The notes beneath the pieces were generated by a model that did not search any database, was not told the origin of the DNA, and saw only the letters and a list, made by a program, of their open reading frames with translations. The position numbers and the translations under genes are program-made. 19,685 bases of DNA from an uncultured Veillonella sp. (lineage in GTDB: Bacteria > Bacillota > Negativicutes > Veillonellales > Veillonellaceae): the NCBI GenBank assembly GCA_900549805.1, contig URPV01000021.1:1-19685 (forward strand). Direction: 5' to 3'. This document shows, one piece after another, positions 8,328 to 16,126 of this stretch. How positions within the stretch are numbered: the first letter of the stretch is position 1; the number at the start of each line of letters is the position of its first letter.

Positions 8328-9008
8328 TTATCTTCCTTCCTCTGTGCTAGGATGCCCCGGTGCACCAGACCGTGACGCTAAATATGTTACTAATTTACGT
8401 TTAACACGTTGCAGGGCATTATCGATTGATTTAACACTGCGGTTTGTGCGATTGGCTATTTCTTGATAGGATACACCATCTAGGTAGTCTATCAAAACAT
8501 CCCATTCTAAATCACTGAGCACATGGCCCATGACCTCTTCCAGATTATGGAGTTCTTCCTCTTCTAGGAACATTTCCTCTGGATCTGTAACCTCTGAAGA
8601 CTCTAATGTTTCCAAGAGGGTCCGCTCAGTGTCATCATCATAAGCGGGTTTGCTAAGGGATACATAATTATTGAGAGCCTGGTGTTTTTGGCGAGTGGCC
8701 GACTTAATAGCCGTGATGATTTGCCGGGTCACACAGAGCTCTGCAAAAGCCCTAAATGAAGCAAGACGCCCAGACTTGTAATCCCGTGTTGCCTTATAAA
8801 GGCCAATCATCCCCTCTTGTATGATATCCTCACGGTCACCGCCGACAAGGAAATAGGTACGCGCTTTTGCACGGACGAAGTTCTTGTACTTGTTAACCAA
8901 GAAGTCGACTGCATCCTCTCGCTTTTCCATTTGTGCAATACGTACGACCTCTTCATCAGTCATGCGAGAAAAATCGTATCGCGTCTTATGAGATTGAACG
9001 TGTTCCAT
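8328..9008 (-). CDS. sigH: RNA polymerase sigma factor SigH (Spo0H type)
   Basis: A 226-residue alternative sigma factor of the SigH/Spo0H group, which drives sporulation, competence or stationary-phase genes in Firmicutes. Region 2 contains LVNKYKNFVRAKARTYFLVGGDREDIIQEGMIGLYKATRDY and region 4 the HTH VSYQEIANRTNRSVKSIDNALQRVKRKL. I place the start at ATG 9008 rather than the upstream GTG at 9041: the ATG has GGAG ten bases before it, while the GTG lies at the predicted transcription start and has no ribosome site. It has its own strong promoter inside the end of rlmB. secG follows after two bases. What this regulon controls in a probable non-sporulating host cannot be read from the window. 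Confidence 0.92.
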   Translation of the reverse strand: MEHVQSHKTRYDFSRMTDEEVVRIAQMEKREDAVDFLVNKYKNFVRAKARTYFLVGGDREDIIQEGMIGLYKATRDYKSGRLASFRAFAELCVTRQIITAIKSATRQKHQALNNYVSLSKPAYDDDTERTLLETLESSEVTDPEEMFLEEEELHNLEEVMGHVLSDLEWDVLIDYLDGVSYQEIANRTNRSVKSIDNALQRVKRKLVTYLASRSGAPGHPSTEEGR

Positions 9009-9050
9009 AGAGGTTTCTCCTCTTACTAAGAGAAAGCCCACATAATAGTT

Positions 9051-9079
9051 ATTATAGTGGATTTATGTTACATTATCAA
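9051..9079 (-). promoter_or_regulatory. Promoter of sigH-secG
   Basis: On the minus strand, TTGATA (9074-9079) and a perfect TATAAT (9051-9056) have 17-base spacing. The -35 box overlaps the rlmB stop codon (9076-9078). The predicted start near 9044 leaves about 36 nt of leader to the sigH ATG. It resembles a housekeeping sigma-A promoter, not a SigH-type one. Confidence 0.8.
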
Positions 9080-9813
9080 CTTGACTTAACCTGCCGTTGA
9101 CGGACAGCCTCATACATGAGGATAGCGGCTGCTACAGAGGCATTAAGAGAGTTAAGCTTGCCATACATAGGAATGGTCACCAAGAAGTCACAAGCTTCCT
9201 TAACCAATCGGCTAATCCCCTTGCCTTCATTACCTATAACCAATACTGTTGGTAAGGTCATGTCCGCTTCGTAGAGGGTCCGGTCCCCCTCCATGTGCGC
9301 ACCCATAACCCAAAAGCCTTGCTTTTGTAGGCTCTTAATGGTTTGGCTTACATTACCCACTTGAACGATAGGCACTAACTCTACGGCTCCAGCAGAAGTT
9401 TTAGCTACCGTAGCATTGATAGGCGCATTGTGTCGTTTAGGAACTAAGACAGCAGTAGCACCAATACACTCGGCGGTTCGGATGATAGCCCCCATATTAT
9501 GAGGATCCTCCACCCCATCTGTAAGGATTAATAGGGGGGCGGAATCCTGACACTCTTGTAGAACTTGCCCTAAGTCCTTAAAGGAAATGGCGTTAACAAA
9601 GGCCACTACCCCTTGGTGAGGAACTTGGTCCGCGTACTTAGCCAATTGTTTTTGTGGCACTAAGCGAACCTCTATCCCCTGCTTCTTAGCCATAGTAACA
9701 ATGTCTCGCAATGCATTTTGAGCCTTATCTTCAGCCACTAAGAGTCTTTGTACAGACCGATCGCCCCGTAAGGCTTCCTTCACGGCATTACGGCCCACAA
9801 TATAATTTTCCAT
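9076..9813 (-). CDS. rlmB: 23S rRNA (guanosine-2'-O-)-methyltransferase, RlmB/SpoU family
   Basis: A 245-residue SPOUT methyltransferase that uses AdoMet to 2'-O-methylate a G in the 23S peptidyl-transferase region. The N-terminal substrate-binding domain starts MENYIVGRNAVKEAL. The three SpoU motifs are present: DGVEDPHNMGAIIRTAECIGA, then VLVIGNEGKGISR, then IPMYGKLNSLNASVAAAILMYEA, which form the knotted AdoMet site. Length is normal for the family. The ATG is one base past the mrnC stop, with AAGG as ribosome site. The gene order mrnC-rlmB is that of B. subtilis (yazC-yacO), but the usual next gene yacP (rae1) is absent. RlmB versus another SpoU specificity is inferred from the family and neighbours. 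Confidence 0.9.
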   Translation of the reverse strand: MENYIVGRNAVKEALRGDRSVQRLLVAEDKAQNALRDIVTMAKKQGIEVRLVPQKQLAKYADQVPHQGVVAFVNAISFKDLGQVLQECQDSAPLLILTDGVEDPHNMGAIIRTAECIGATAVLVPKRHNAPINATVAKTSAGAVELVPIVQVGNVSQTIKSLQKQGFWVMGAHMEGDRTLYEADMTLPTVLVIGNEGKGISRLVKEACDFLVTIPMYGKLNSLNASVAAAILMYEAVRQRQVKSS

Positions 9814-9814
9814 A

Positions 9815-10300
9815 TTACACCTTAATATGCTCTAATGTATACGAATAAGCCTGGGCCATCAGGTCTTGTAAACGCTGATCCTGCCCCGTCACATGAAGAA
9901 AGCCCAAGAGGGACTCAAAGGCCGTCGACCACCGGTATTCTTGAACCGATGCAGACTTAGGCACATTGACATTGGCGTTACGCCCTCGCCGTATAATGGA
10001 TGCTTCCTCTTCAGTAAGGTCATCCTCGATGACCTGTAAGGCTGCGGCTTGCGCCTTAGCATTGATAAAAGCGGTCACCAAGGTATGTAAAACCTGGACT
10101 CGGTTGATACCCATAGCCGTTACCCGTTTACGGATGTAAAGAGAATAGACTGCATCTCCTAAATAGGCCAGGGTCAAGACATCCTCCTGGAGGGTCTCCT
10201 CTATAGACTGAGGAACCGACACTACTGTATCGGTTCCATCGAGTTCTCTTAATTTTTGAAGAGCTTGGTTTTTCAAAAACTGAAATTGTTTAAATTTCAC
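9815..10300 (-). CDS. mrnC: Mini-ribonuclease III (23S rRNA maturation)
   Basis: A 161-residue RNase III-fold nuclease without a dsRNA-binding domain. In Firmicutes it trims 23S rRNA precursor ends. The signature LAYLGDAVYSLYIRKRV carries the catalytic Asp, followed by NAKAQAAAL and then RRGRNANVNVPKSASVQEYRWSTAFESLLGFLHV, which matches the second conserved block. The start is GTG at 10300, touching the cysS stop (TAA then GTG with no gap), with TTGGAG about ten bases upstream inside cysS. The next gene rlmB begins one base after its stop, so cysS, mrnC and rlmB look translationally coupled. The first ~35 residues are more variable. Confidence 0.93.
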   Translation of the reverse strand: MKFKQFQFLKNQALQKLRELDGTDTVVSVPQSIEETLQEDVLTLAYLGDAVYSLYIRKRVTAMGINRVQVLHTLVTAFINAKAQAAALQVIEDDLTEEEASIIRRGRNANVNVPKSASVQEYRWSTAFESLLGFLHVTGQDQRLQDLMAQAYSYTLEHIKV

Positions 10301-11743
10301 TTATGCTTTTCTCCAACGAGCCCCTTGAGGGGAATCTTCAATCACTATACCGATTTCTGCTAGTTGGTCGCGAATGGCATCAGCCAATTCATATTGTTTC
10401 TTTTCACGGCAAGTTTGACGAAGGCCCAAGAGAAGATCCATCAACTTGTTATACTCTTCAGCATCAGCCCCTGTCGTCCCTTTCCAAGTATCTTCCAAAA
10501 CGCCGATAACGTCAGTCATAAATTTGAAGATTTCCTTCACTTGGTCGAGGGTTTCATGGCATACAGAGCCATCGCGGCTTTGTACGGATTGGTAGTAGAT
10601 ATTAATTTCTTTAGCCAAGCCAAACATAGGGGCTGTAGCTAAGGAGGTGTTGAAGTCATCGGACATAGCCGCTTCAAACTCGTCTGCATAGACTTTGGCC
10701 TTTTCAAGGAGGGCTTCTGCTTCCTTACAAGACCCTTCTTCTTGTGCTTCCAAGTAGAGAAGGTTTTCAATGGCTGTAGCCAAACGTCCCAATTCCTTAT
10801 TCGCCTCTTCCAACCGTTCATCGGAAAAGTCCAATGGGCTTCTGTAGTGAGTAGACAAGAGGAACCAACGGAGGGCATCGGCGGAGTATTCTTCCAAAAT
10901 ATCCTTAACCAAGAAGAAGTTATTCAAGGATTTAGACATTTTTTCTTGGTTGATGGTGATGAAACCATTGTGCAACCAGTAGCGAACGGAAGGATGATGA
11001 TGGGTGCAACCTTCGGATTGGGCGATTTCATTTTCGTGGTGAGGGAAGATCAAGTCAGATCCGCCACCATGGAAGTCAAACTCTTGGCCTAAGTACTTAT
11101 TGGACATAGCAGAACATTCGATGTGCCAACCTGGACGACCCTTACCCCAAGGGGAATCCCAAGATGGTTCACCAGGTTTAGCCGCCTTCCAAAGGGCAAA
11201 GTCCATAGGATTGTGTTTGCGGCTATCCACTTCAACACGAGCGCCCGCTTCCATATCGTCTAAGGTGCGGCCAGACAATTTACCATAGCCATCAAATTTT
11301 TCTACGGAATAATACACATCCCCATCCAATTCATAGGCAACTCCATTGTCGATGAGCTTTGTGATCATGGCAATGATATCATCCATATGTTCTGATACCC
11401 GTGGGTATACATCTGCATGTTTGACACCCAAGGCGTCCATCACTTCAAAATAGGAGTCGATATAGCGATTAGAAATAGTATCCCAAGACACACCTTCACC
11501 ATTAGAAGTGTTAATAATCTTATCGTCCACATCGGTAAAGTTTTGCACATAGGTTACCTTATATCCTACATGGGTTAAGTAACGACGAATCACATCCCAC
11601 GTTCCAAAAGGACGGGCGTTTCCGATATGAGGGTGGTTATAGGGAGTGACACCACACACATAGATTTTCGCTTCCCCTTCTTTAATCGGTTTAAAGGTTT
11701 CTTTTTGACGTGTCATGGTGTTAAATACAGTAATGTCTCTCAT
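10301..11743 (-). CDS. cysS: Cysteinyl-tRNA synthetase
   Basis: A 480-residue class I synthetase charging tRNA-Cys. The HIGH motif appears as PYNHPHIGNARPFGTWD and the KMSKS motif as EKMSKSLNNF. The zinc-binding residues that recognise cysteine are seen in VCGVTPYNH, GWHIECSAMS and FPHHENEIAQSE. The helical DALR-like and C-terminal tRNA-binding parts follow. Full length for the family. The ATG at 11743 is preceded by TGGAGG. It has its own promoter about 120 bases upstream and a hairpin in the leader, so it may be regulated separately from gltX. In B. subtilis cysE sits between gltX and cysS and is absent here. Confidence 0.97.
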   Translation of the reverse strand: MRDITVFNTMTRQKETFKPIKEGEAKIYVCGVTPYNHPHIGNARPFGTWDVIRRYLTHVGYKVTYVQNFTDVDDKIINTSNGEGVSWDTISNRYIDSYFEVMDALGVKHADVYPRVSEHMDDIIAMITKLIDNGVAYELDGDVYYSVEKFDGYGKLSGRTLDDMEAGARVEVDSRKHNPMDFALWKAAKPGEPSWDSPWGKGRPGWHIECSAMSNKYLGQEFDFHGGGSDLIFPHHENEIAQSEGCTHHHPSVRYWLHNGFITINQEKMSKSLNNFFLVKDILEEYSADALRWFLLSTHYRSPLDFSDERLEEANKELGRLATAIENLLYLEAQEEGSCKEAEALLEKAKVYADEFEAAMSDDFNTSLATAPMFGLAKEINIYYQSVQSRDGSVCHETLDQVKEIFKFMTDVIGVLEDTWKGTTGADAEEYNKLMDLLLGLRQTCREKKQYELADAIRDQLAEIGIVIEDSPQGARWRKA

Positions 11744-11770
11744 CTTACACCAAACCTCCAGTATTCAATA

Positions 11771-11803
11771 CAAAAGACCTAAACAAGTGTTCTTGCTAGG
11801 TCT
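11771..11803 (-). terminator. Leader hairpin before cysS (possible attenuator)
   Basis: Within the cysS leader, AGACCTA (minus-strand 5' arm, 11797-11803) pairs with TAGGTCT (11775-11781), with an inner CAAG-AACA-CTTG stem. TTTTG follows on the minus strand. It lies downstream of the cysS promoter and about 30 bases before the start, so it is either the end of the gltX operon or an attenuator. No T-box consensus is present. Confidence 0.55.
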
Positions 11804-11862
11804 ATTTATGCGGTCTAAAATCTATTAATTTTAGGAATTAAACTCAATAAATATACTATTTG

Positions 11863-11892
11863 AGTATAGCACGAATGCCCAGATACCGTCAA
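11863..11892 (-). promoter_or_regulatory. Promoter of cysS-mrnC-rlmB
   Basis: TTGACG (11887-11892) and TATACT (11863-11868) lie 18 bases apart on the minus strand, about 120 bases before the cysS start. An 8-bp inverted repeat (11875-11882 with 11902-11909, ATGCCCAG/CTGGGCAT) flanks the -35 box. It could be a weak gltX terminator or an operator, but it has no T run. Confidence 0.65.
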
Positions 11893-11927
11893 TTTAGGGC
11901 ACTGGGCATAGGCGCTTTATCTTACCA

Positions 11928-13397
11928 TTAGGCAAGTAGGTTTTGATACGCATCCAAGCGTTGCAAAGTCTTATCTTTACCGATAAGGGTAACGATGTTA
12001 TTAAGGTCAGGACCGTGCATTTGGCCTGTCAAAGCAATGCGAATTGGCATAAATACAAATTTACCTTTCAGGTCATGTTCCTTCATAACTGCTTTGATAG
12101 CCGCTTTTACTGTATCAGGAGCCACCTCATCCATAGCCGCTACCTTGTCGCGGAAGGCTGCCAATACAGTTGGCGCAGACTCTTCTTTGAGAACAGCCTT
12201 AAGTTCTTCTTCGTGGCCTTCTTCCAGGAAGACGGTGTCAGATATGAAGAGGCCTATGTGATCAACGATTTGTGCCCCATAGGACAAGTGGTCCCGCATG
12301 GTGGAACAGAACATAGTGAACCAAGCTGTTTGTTCTGCATTAAGGGAATCTGGTGCAAACCCTTCTTTTTGTAGGTGAGGCAAGCAAAGTTTGAGAAGTT
12401 CTTCATCAGACAACTGCTTCATATAATTGAAATTAATCCAGTTCAACTTTTCAATATCGAAAACGGCTGGATTCTTAGCTACCCGGTCCATGGAGAAGGC
12501 TTGAATCAATTCCTCTTGGGTGAAGAGTTCTTGTTCCCCTTCTGGAGCCCAACCTAAGAGGGCCAAGAAGTTAACGATAGCTTCTGGCAAATAGCCTTGT
12601 TGACGGTATTGATCAACGGAAGTCGCCCCATGGCGTTTGGACATCTTCTTCTTGTCGGCGCCCAAGATTAGGGATATATGACCAAATTGCGGAACCTCCC
12701 AACCCAAAGCGCGGTAAACTGCAATTTGGCGAGGTGTATTGGACAAGTGTTCTTCCGCCCGAATAACGTGGGTAATACCCATAGTGTGGTCGTCGATAAC
12801 TACAGCATAGTTGTAAACAGGGATCCCGTCAGATTTGACAATAACATAGTCACCAACGCCAGCGGAATCAAAAGATACATGGCCCCGTACCATATCGTCA
12901 AAGGCGTAGGTTTCATTGGTAGGAACGCGTAAACGAATGGTATAAGGACGGCCTTCTGCTTCATACTTAGCTTGTTCTTCCGCGGTCAAATGGGCACAGT
13001 GGCCATTGTATTTAGGTGTTTCTCCCTTAGCCAATTGGTCTTCCCGCACCGCTTCCAATTCGTCAGCCGTACAATAGCATTTATAAGCCTTGCCTTCTGC
13101 CAAGAGTTGGTCGGTCACCTTCTTATAAATATCCAAGCGTTCTGTTTGCCGGTAAGGACCGTTGTCACCCCCAACATCGATGCCTTCATCCCAGTCCATG
13201 CCCAACCATGTAAGGGCTGCTTTGATGTTTTCTTCTGATTCGCGAGTGGAACGAACACGGTCTGTATCCTCCACGCGAAGGATGAAGGTGCCCCCCTCTT
13301 TACGGGCCAACAACCAGTTAAACAGTGCAGAACGAGCCCCACCGATATGGAATGGACCTGTTGGACTTGGTGCGAAACGAACTTTCATCTTAGACAT
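11928..13397 (-). CDS. gltX: Glutamyl-tRNA synthetase
   Basis: A 489-residue class I synthetase. The HIGH motif is in RFAPSPTGPFHIGGARSALFNWL and the KMSKS motif in ADKKKMSKRHGATSV. CYCTADELEAVRE and HCAHL form a likely zinc-binding insert. RVEDTDRVRST and NYAVVIDDHTMGITHVIRAEEHLSNTPRQ are strong GluRS signatures. Length is normal. ATG at 13397 follows GGAGAGG, which overlaps the end of ispDF, so the genes are coupled. A second Met three codons in is possible as start but less well spaced. Whether it is discriminating or also charges tRNA-Gln cannot be settled here. Confidence 0.96.
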   Translation of the reverse strand: MSKMKVRFAPSPTGPFHIGGARSALFNWLLARKEGGTFILRVEDTDRVRSTRESEENIKAALTWLGMDWDEGIDVGGDNGPYRQTERLDIYKKVTDQLLAEGKAYKCYCTADELEAVREDQLAKGETPKYNGHCAHLTAEEQAKYEAEGRPYTIRLRVPTNETYAFDDMVRGHVSFDSAGVGDYVIVKSDGIPVYNYAVVIDDHTMGITHVIRAEEHLSNTPRQIAVYRALGWEVPQFGHISLILGADKKKMSKRHGATSVDQYRQQGYLPEAIVNFLALLGWAPEGEQELFTQEELIQAFSMDRVAKNPAVFDIEKLNWINFNYMKQLSDEELLKLCLPHLQKEGFAPDSLNAEQTAWFTMFCSTMRDHLSYGAQIVDHIGLFISDTVFLEEGHEEELKAVLKEESAPTVLAAFRDKVAAMDEVAPDTVKAAIKAVMKEHDLKGKFVFMPIRIALTGQMHGPDLNNIVTLIGKDKTLQRLDAYQNLLA

Positions 13398-13399
13398 AT

Positions 13400-14587
13400 C
13401 TATACCTCTCCTTCAATCACAGTCACACAAGCTTGCGCAGCTATGCCTTCTCGGCGGCCTATGGCCCCCAGTGACTCATTGGTAGTCGCTTTTACAGAAA
13501 TACGGTCAAGCGGAAGGCCCAAGGCCCGGCCTAAATTGTCCTTCATAGCATCGATATGAGGCTTGAGTTTAGGCGTTTCCGAAATCACCATAATATCTAT
13601 ATTATAGGCTTTTAGGCCCTTATCTTTCAACAGAGAATTGACCTTTTCCAAGAGGAGCATGGAAGAAATTCCCTTATAGGCCGGGTCCTCTGGTGGGAAA
13701 TAATAGCCTATATCCCGAAGACCTGCAGCCCCTAACAGGGCATCCATAAGAGCGTGAACTGGTACATCTGCATCGGAATGCCCTTCTGGCCCTAGGGGTG
13801 AATCAATCCTAACACCGCAGAGGATGCAAGGTCGCCCAGCCACGAGCCGGTGTACATCATAACCCATACCTACTCGCATGAGCCCCTCCTTTATACCTAA
13901 ATAGGACTTAGCTACCACTAGATCATTGGGAGTGGTAATCTTACAATTTCGATAATCCCCCTCCACAATATGGACTGGTTGCCCCAAACATTCAACGAGG
14001 GATACGTCATCAGTCCCCTGGAATCCTTGGTCTTTAGCATGGGCTAAGGCCTCTTCAAAGAGAGTCCGTTGAAAGCCCTGTGGGGTTTGCATATTGTAGA
14101 GTTCAGACCGCTGGAGGGTTTCTAAAACCAGGCCATCTTCATCCACACGTTTCACCGTATCCGTTGTCTTAACGGCTGCCACTGCAGCCCCATGGAGGGC
14201 CGCCTCATGGGCCGTCCTCATAAACAATTCTGCCTGGGCCATAGGACGGGCCCCATCGTGAATCAAAACCAGGTCAATAGTAGGCCCTAAGGCAGCCACA
14301 CCATTCTCTACAGAATCTTGACGTTCTGCCCCTCCTTGGACATAGGAGATGGACACCTCATGTAAGGCATGAGGTAATGTTTCCAAAAGGTCATGAACCT
14401 GCCCTTGAATTCTTTCTTTTTCTCCCTCCGCATGGACGATAACCACCTGACCTAGATCCTTTACTTCCAATATATGGGACAGGCTCCACTGAAAGACTGA
14501 CTTGGGCCCAAGGGGGAGAAATATTTTATTATCCTTATGACCCATACGGCGCCCTGCGCCAGCTGCGAGTAATACAATACCAATCAT
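13400..14587 (-). CDS. ispDF: Bifunctional IspD-IspF isoprenoid enzyme
   Basis: A 395-residue fusion of two non-consecutive steps of the MEP isoprenoid pathway. Residues 1 to about 230 are IspD (CDP-ME synthase): LLAAGAGRRMG at the CTP site, GGAERQDSVENG, HDGARP and TPQGFQ. Residues about 237-395 are IspF (MECDP synthase): MGYDVHRL with D244 and H246, the third zinc ligand H278 in DADVPVHALMDALLGAAG, and VKATTNESLGAIGRREGIAAQA. In B. subtilis these are adjacent separate genes in the same place between radA/disA/yacL and gltX, so the fusion arose in situ. The ATG at 14587 is one base after the radA stop, and gltX follows closely. Both active sites look intact. Confidence 0.95.
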   Translation of the reverse strand: MIGIVLLAAGAGRRMGHKDNKIFLPLGPKSVFQWSLSHILEVKDLGQVVIVHAEGEKERIQGQVHDLLETLPHALHEVSISYVQGGAERQDSVENGVAALGPTIDLVLIHDGARPMAQAELFMRTAHEAALHGAAVAAVKTTDTVKRVDEDGLVLETLQRSELYNMQTPQGFQRTLFEEALAHAKDQGFQGTDDVSLVECLGQPVHIVEGDYRNCKITTPNDLVVAKSYLGIKEGLMRVGMGYDVHRLVAGRPCILCGVRIDSPLGPEGHSDADVPVHALMDALLGAAGLRDIGYYFPPEDPAYKGISSMLLLEKVNSLLKDKGLKAYNIDIMVISETPKLKPHIDAMKDNLGRALGLPLDRISVKATTNESLGAIGRREGIAAQACVTVIEGEV

Positions 14588-14588
14588 G

Positions 14589-15983
14589 TTAGTTGCCTGC
14601 GCTAAAAGCCAATTCCATGGCCTCTTGAATAGTGCGCACTCCTTTTATCTTAATGCCATTTTTCTTGGATTTAATCTGCTTATAGTTACCCTCGGGGATG
14701 ATAAAGCGGGTAAAGCCCAATTTAGTGGCCTCTGCAATCCGCTGCTCCATGCGAGGAATGGACCGAATATTACCGGTCAAACCCACTTCCCCTAGGATGA
14801 CCATATCCGCCGGAACCACTCGATTCTTGAGATTAGATACGATGGCTACGGCCATAGAAAGATCACAGGCTGGTTCATTGACCTTGAGTCCACCGATAAC
14901 ATTGACATACACATCTTTGTTACCTAAGGTAAAGCCGCAACGTTTTTCCAAGACCGCCAAGAGTTGAATGAGGCGGTTAAGGTCATAGCCGATAGAGGTC
15001 CGCCTAGGCATGCCAAAGGCCGTCGTTGTCACCAATGACTGCACTTCCACAAGAATAGGTCTAACCCCTTCTAGGTAAATCATAACCGCCGAACCAGACT
15101 CATCATCAGCGCGTTCTGCGAGGAGGGCCGCTGAAGGATTGGATAATTCTACTAAGCCCTCTTCCTCCATGGCAAAGATGCCAGTTTCCGATGTAGACCC
15201 GAAGCGATTTTTGATGGATCTAAGGATCCGGAATTGATAAGACCGCTCACCTTCAAAGTAAAGAACTACGTCTACCATATGTTCTAGCATGCGCGGACCA
15301 GCTATATTTCCCTCTTTAGTAACATGACCGATAATCATGACGGGAATATTTTGCTCCTTAGCAAAGCGGAGCATACGAGCGGTACACTCCCTCACCTGAC
15401 TGACAGAGCCAGGGGCTGCGTCGATATCAGCGGTGTACATGGTTTGGATGGAATCGATTACCAAGAGGGCTGGTCGAACCTCCAAGGCCTGGTCAATAAT
15501 TCGATCCAAGTCCGTATCGGCCAAAACAGAGAGGTTGGAAGAATTAATATGAAGGCGTTCTGCCCGCAACTTGAGTTGTAGTTGGGATTCTTCCCCTGAC
15601 GCATAGAGGACTTGACCGGCCGTGTCAGCGACCTTTTGTGAAACCTGTAAGAGCAAGGTGGACTTACCGATGCCAGGATCACCACCTAGAAGAATCAGAG
15701 CCCCTGGTACAATACCTCCTCCTAAGACCCGATCTACTTCAGGAAATGTCGTAGAAATACGGGCTAATTGAGCCACTTCGATATCTGGAAGTGAGAGAGG
15801 TTTAGGGATGGCAGCTCCATTACCCACACCAGTCCACCCCAGGGTGGACCGACTTTGCTTGGTGTCTTTAATGACTTCCTCTACTAGGGAATTCCATTCT
15901 CCGCACTGAGGGCAGCGTCCCATCCACTTAGAGGACTCAGCGCCACAATTATTACAGAAAAATACTGTCTTAGCCTTAGCCAT
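14589..15983 (-). CDS. radA: DNA repair protein RadA
   Basis: A 464-residue RecA-like ATPase that promotes branch migration in recombinational repair and natural transformation. It has an N-terminal C4 zinc finger (C10, C13, C24, C27), Walker A in LLGGDPGIGKSTLLLQ, Walker B in LLVIDSIQTMY, the RadA-specific KNRFGSTSETGIF motif, and a C-terminal Lon-protease-like domain (KVNEPACDLSMAVAIVSNL, VILGEVGLTGNIR). I choose ATG at 15983, with GAGGAG just upstream (spacing about four bases), over a TTG twelve bases earlier that would lie in the ribosome site itself. A terminator-like hairpin with seven Ts ends right before this ribosome site. It heads the radA-ispDF-gltX run, next to ctsR as in the B. 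subtilis clpC region. Confidence 0.95.
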   Translation of the reverse strand: MAKAKTVFFCNNCGAESSKWMGRCPQCGEWNSLVEEVIKDTKQSRSTLGWTGVGNGAAIPKPLSLPDIEVAQLARISTTFPEVDRVLGGGIVPGALILLGGDPGIGKSTLLLQVSQKVADTAGQVLYASGEESQLQLKLRAERLHINSSNLSVLADTDLDRIIDQALEVRPALLVIDSIQTMYTADIDAAPGSVSQVRECTARMLRFAKEQNIPVMIIGHVTKEGNIAGPRMLEHMVDVVLYFEGERSYQFRILRSIKNRFGSTSETGIFAMEEEGLVELSNPSAALLAERADDESGSAVMIYLEGVRPILVEVQSLVTTTAFGMPRRTSIGYDLNRLIQLLAVLEKRCGFTLGNKDVYVNVIGGLKVNEPACDLSMAVAIVSNLKNRVVPADMVILGEVGLTGNIRSIPRMEQRIAEATKLGFTRFIIPEGNYKQIKSKKNGIKIKGVRTIQEAMELAFSAGN

Positions 15984-15993
15984 AATTCTCCTC

Positions 15994-16033
15994 AAAAAAA
16001 GAAGGTCCGATTCTCGTAGAATCGTGACCTTCT
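15994..16033 (-). terminator. Strong intrinsic terminator between ctsR and radA (leader of radA)
   Basis: On the minus strand, AGAAGGTC-A-CGATTCT pairs with AGAATCG-GACCTTCT around a 3-nt loop (15 paired bases, one bulge) and runs into TTTTTT. The T run is directly followed by the radA ribosome site. It would end ctsR transcripts, but it also sits downstream of a promoter candidate at 16069-16077 and could attenuate radA. Confidence 0.85.
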
Positions 16034-16068
16034 ATCACCAAACTCACAGGTCTACTAATCATATCCTT

Positions 16069-16077
16069 AGTATACCA
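16069..16077 (-). promoter_or_regulatory. Extended -10 promoter candidate for radA
   Basis: TGGTATACT on the minus strand is a TGN-extended -10 element, with no good -35 box. It lies past the ctsR stop and about 35 bases upstream of the terminator hairpin. If active, radA has a leader containing that hairpin. Confidence 0.45.
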
Positions 16078-16126
16078 TGTTAAGCACTTTTCGTGGCAGA
16101 TGCTTTAGCCCCCACATCCGTAGGGG

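Noticed and set aside
9009..9041. Upstream GTG start giving 11 more residues to SigH
   Set aside because: No ribosome site, and the GTG falls at the predicted transcription start of the sigH promoter.
11744..11862. T-box riboswitch before cysS
   Set aside because: The conserved T-box sequence and the specifier/antiterminator layout are not seen. Only a simple hairpin is present.
15984..15995. TTG start adding four residues to RadA
   Set aside because: The codon is part of the T run and ribosome site. The family N-terminus begins at the ATG just before the zinc finger.
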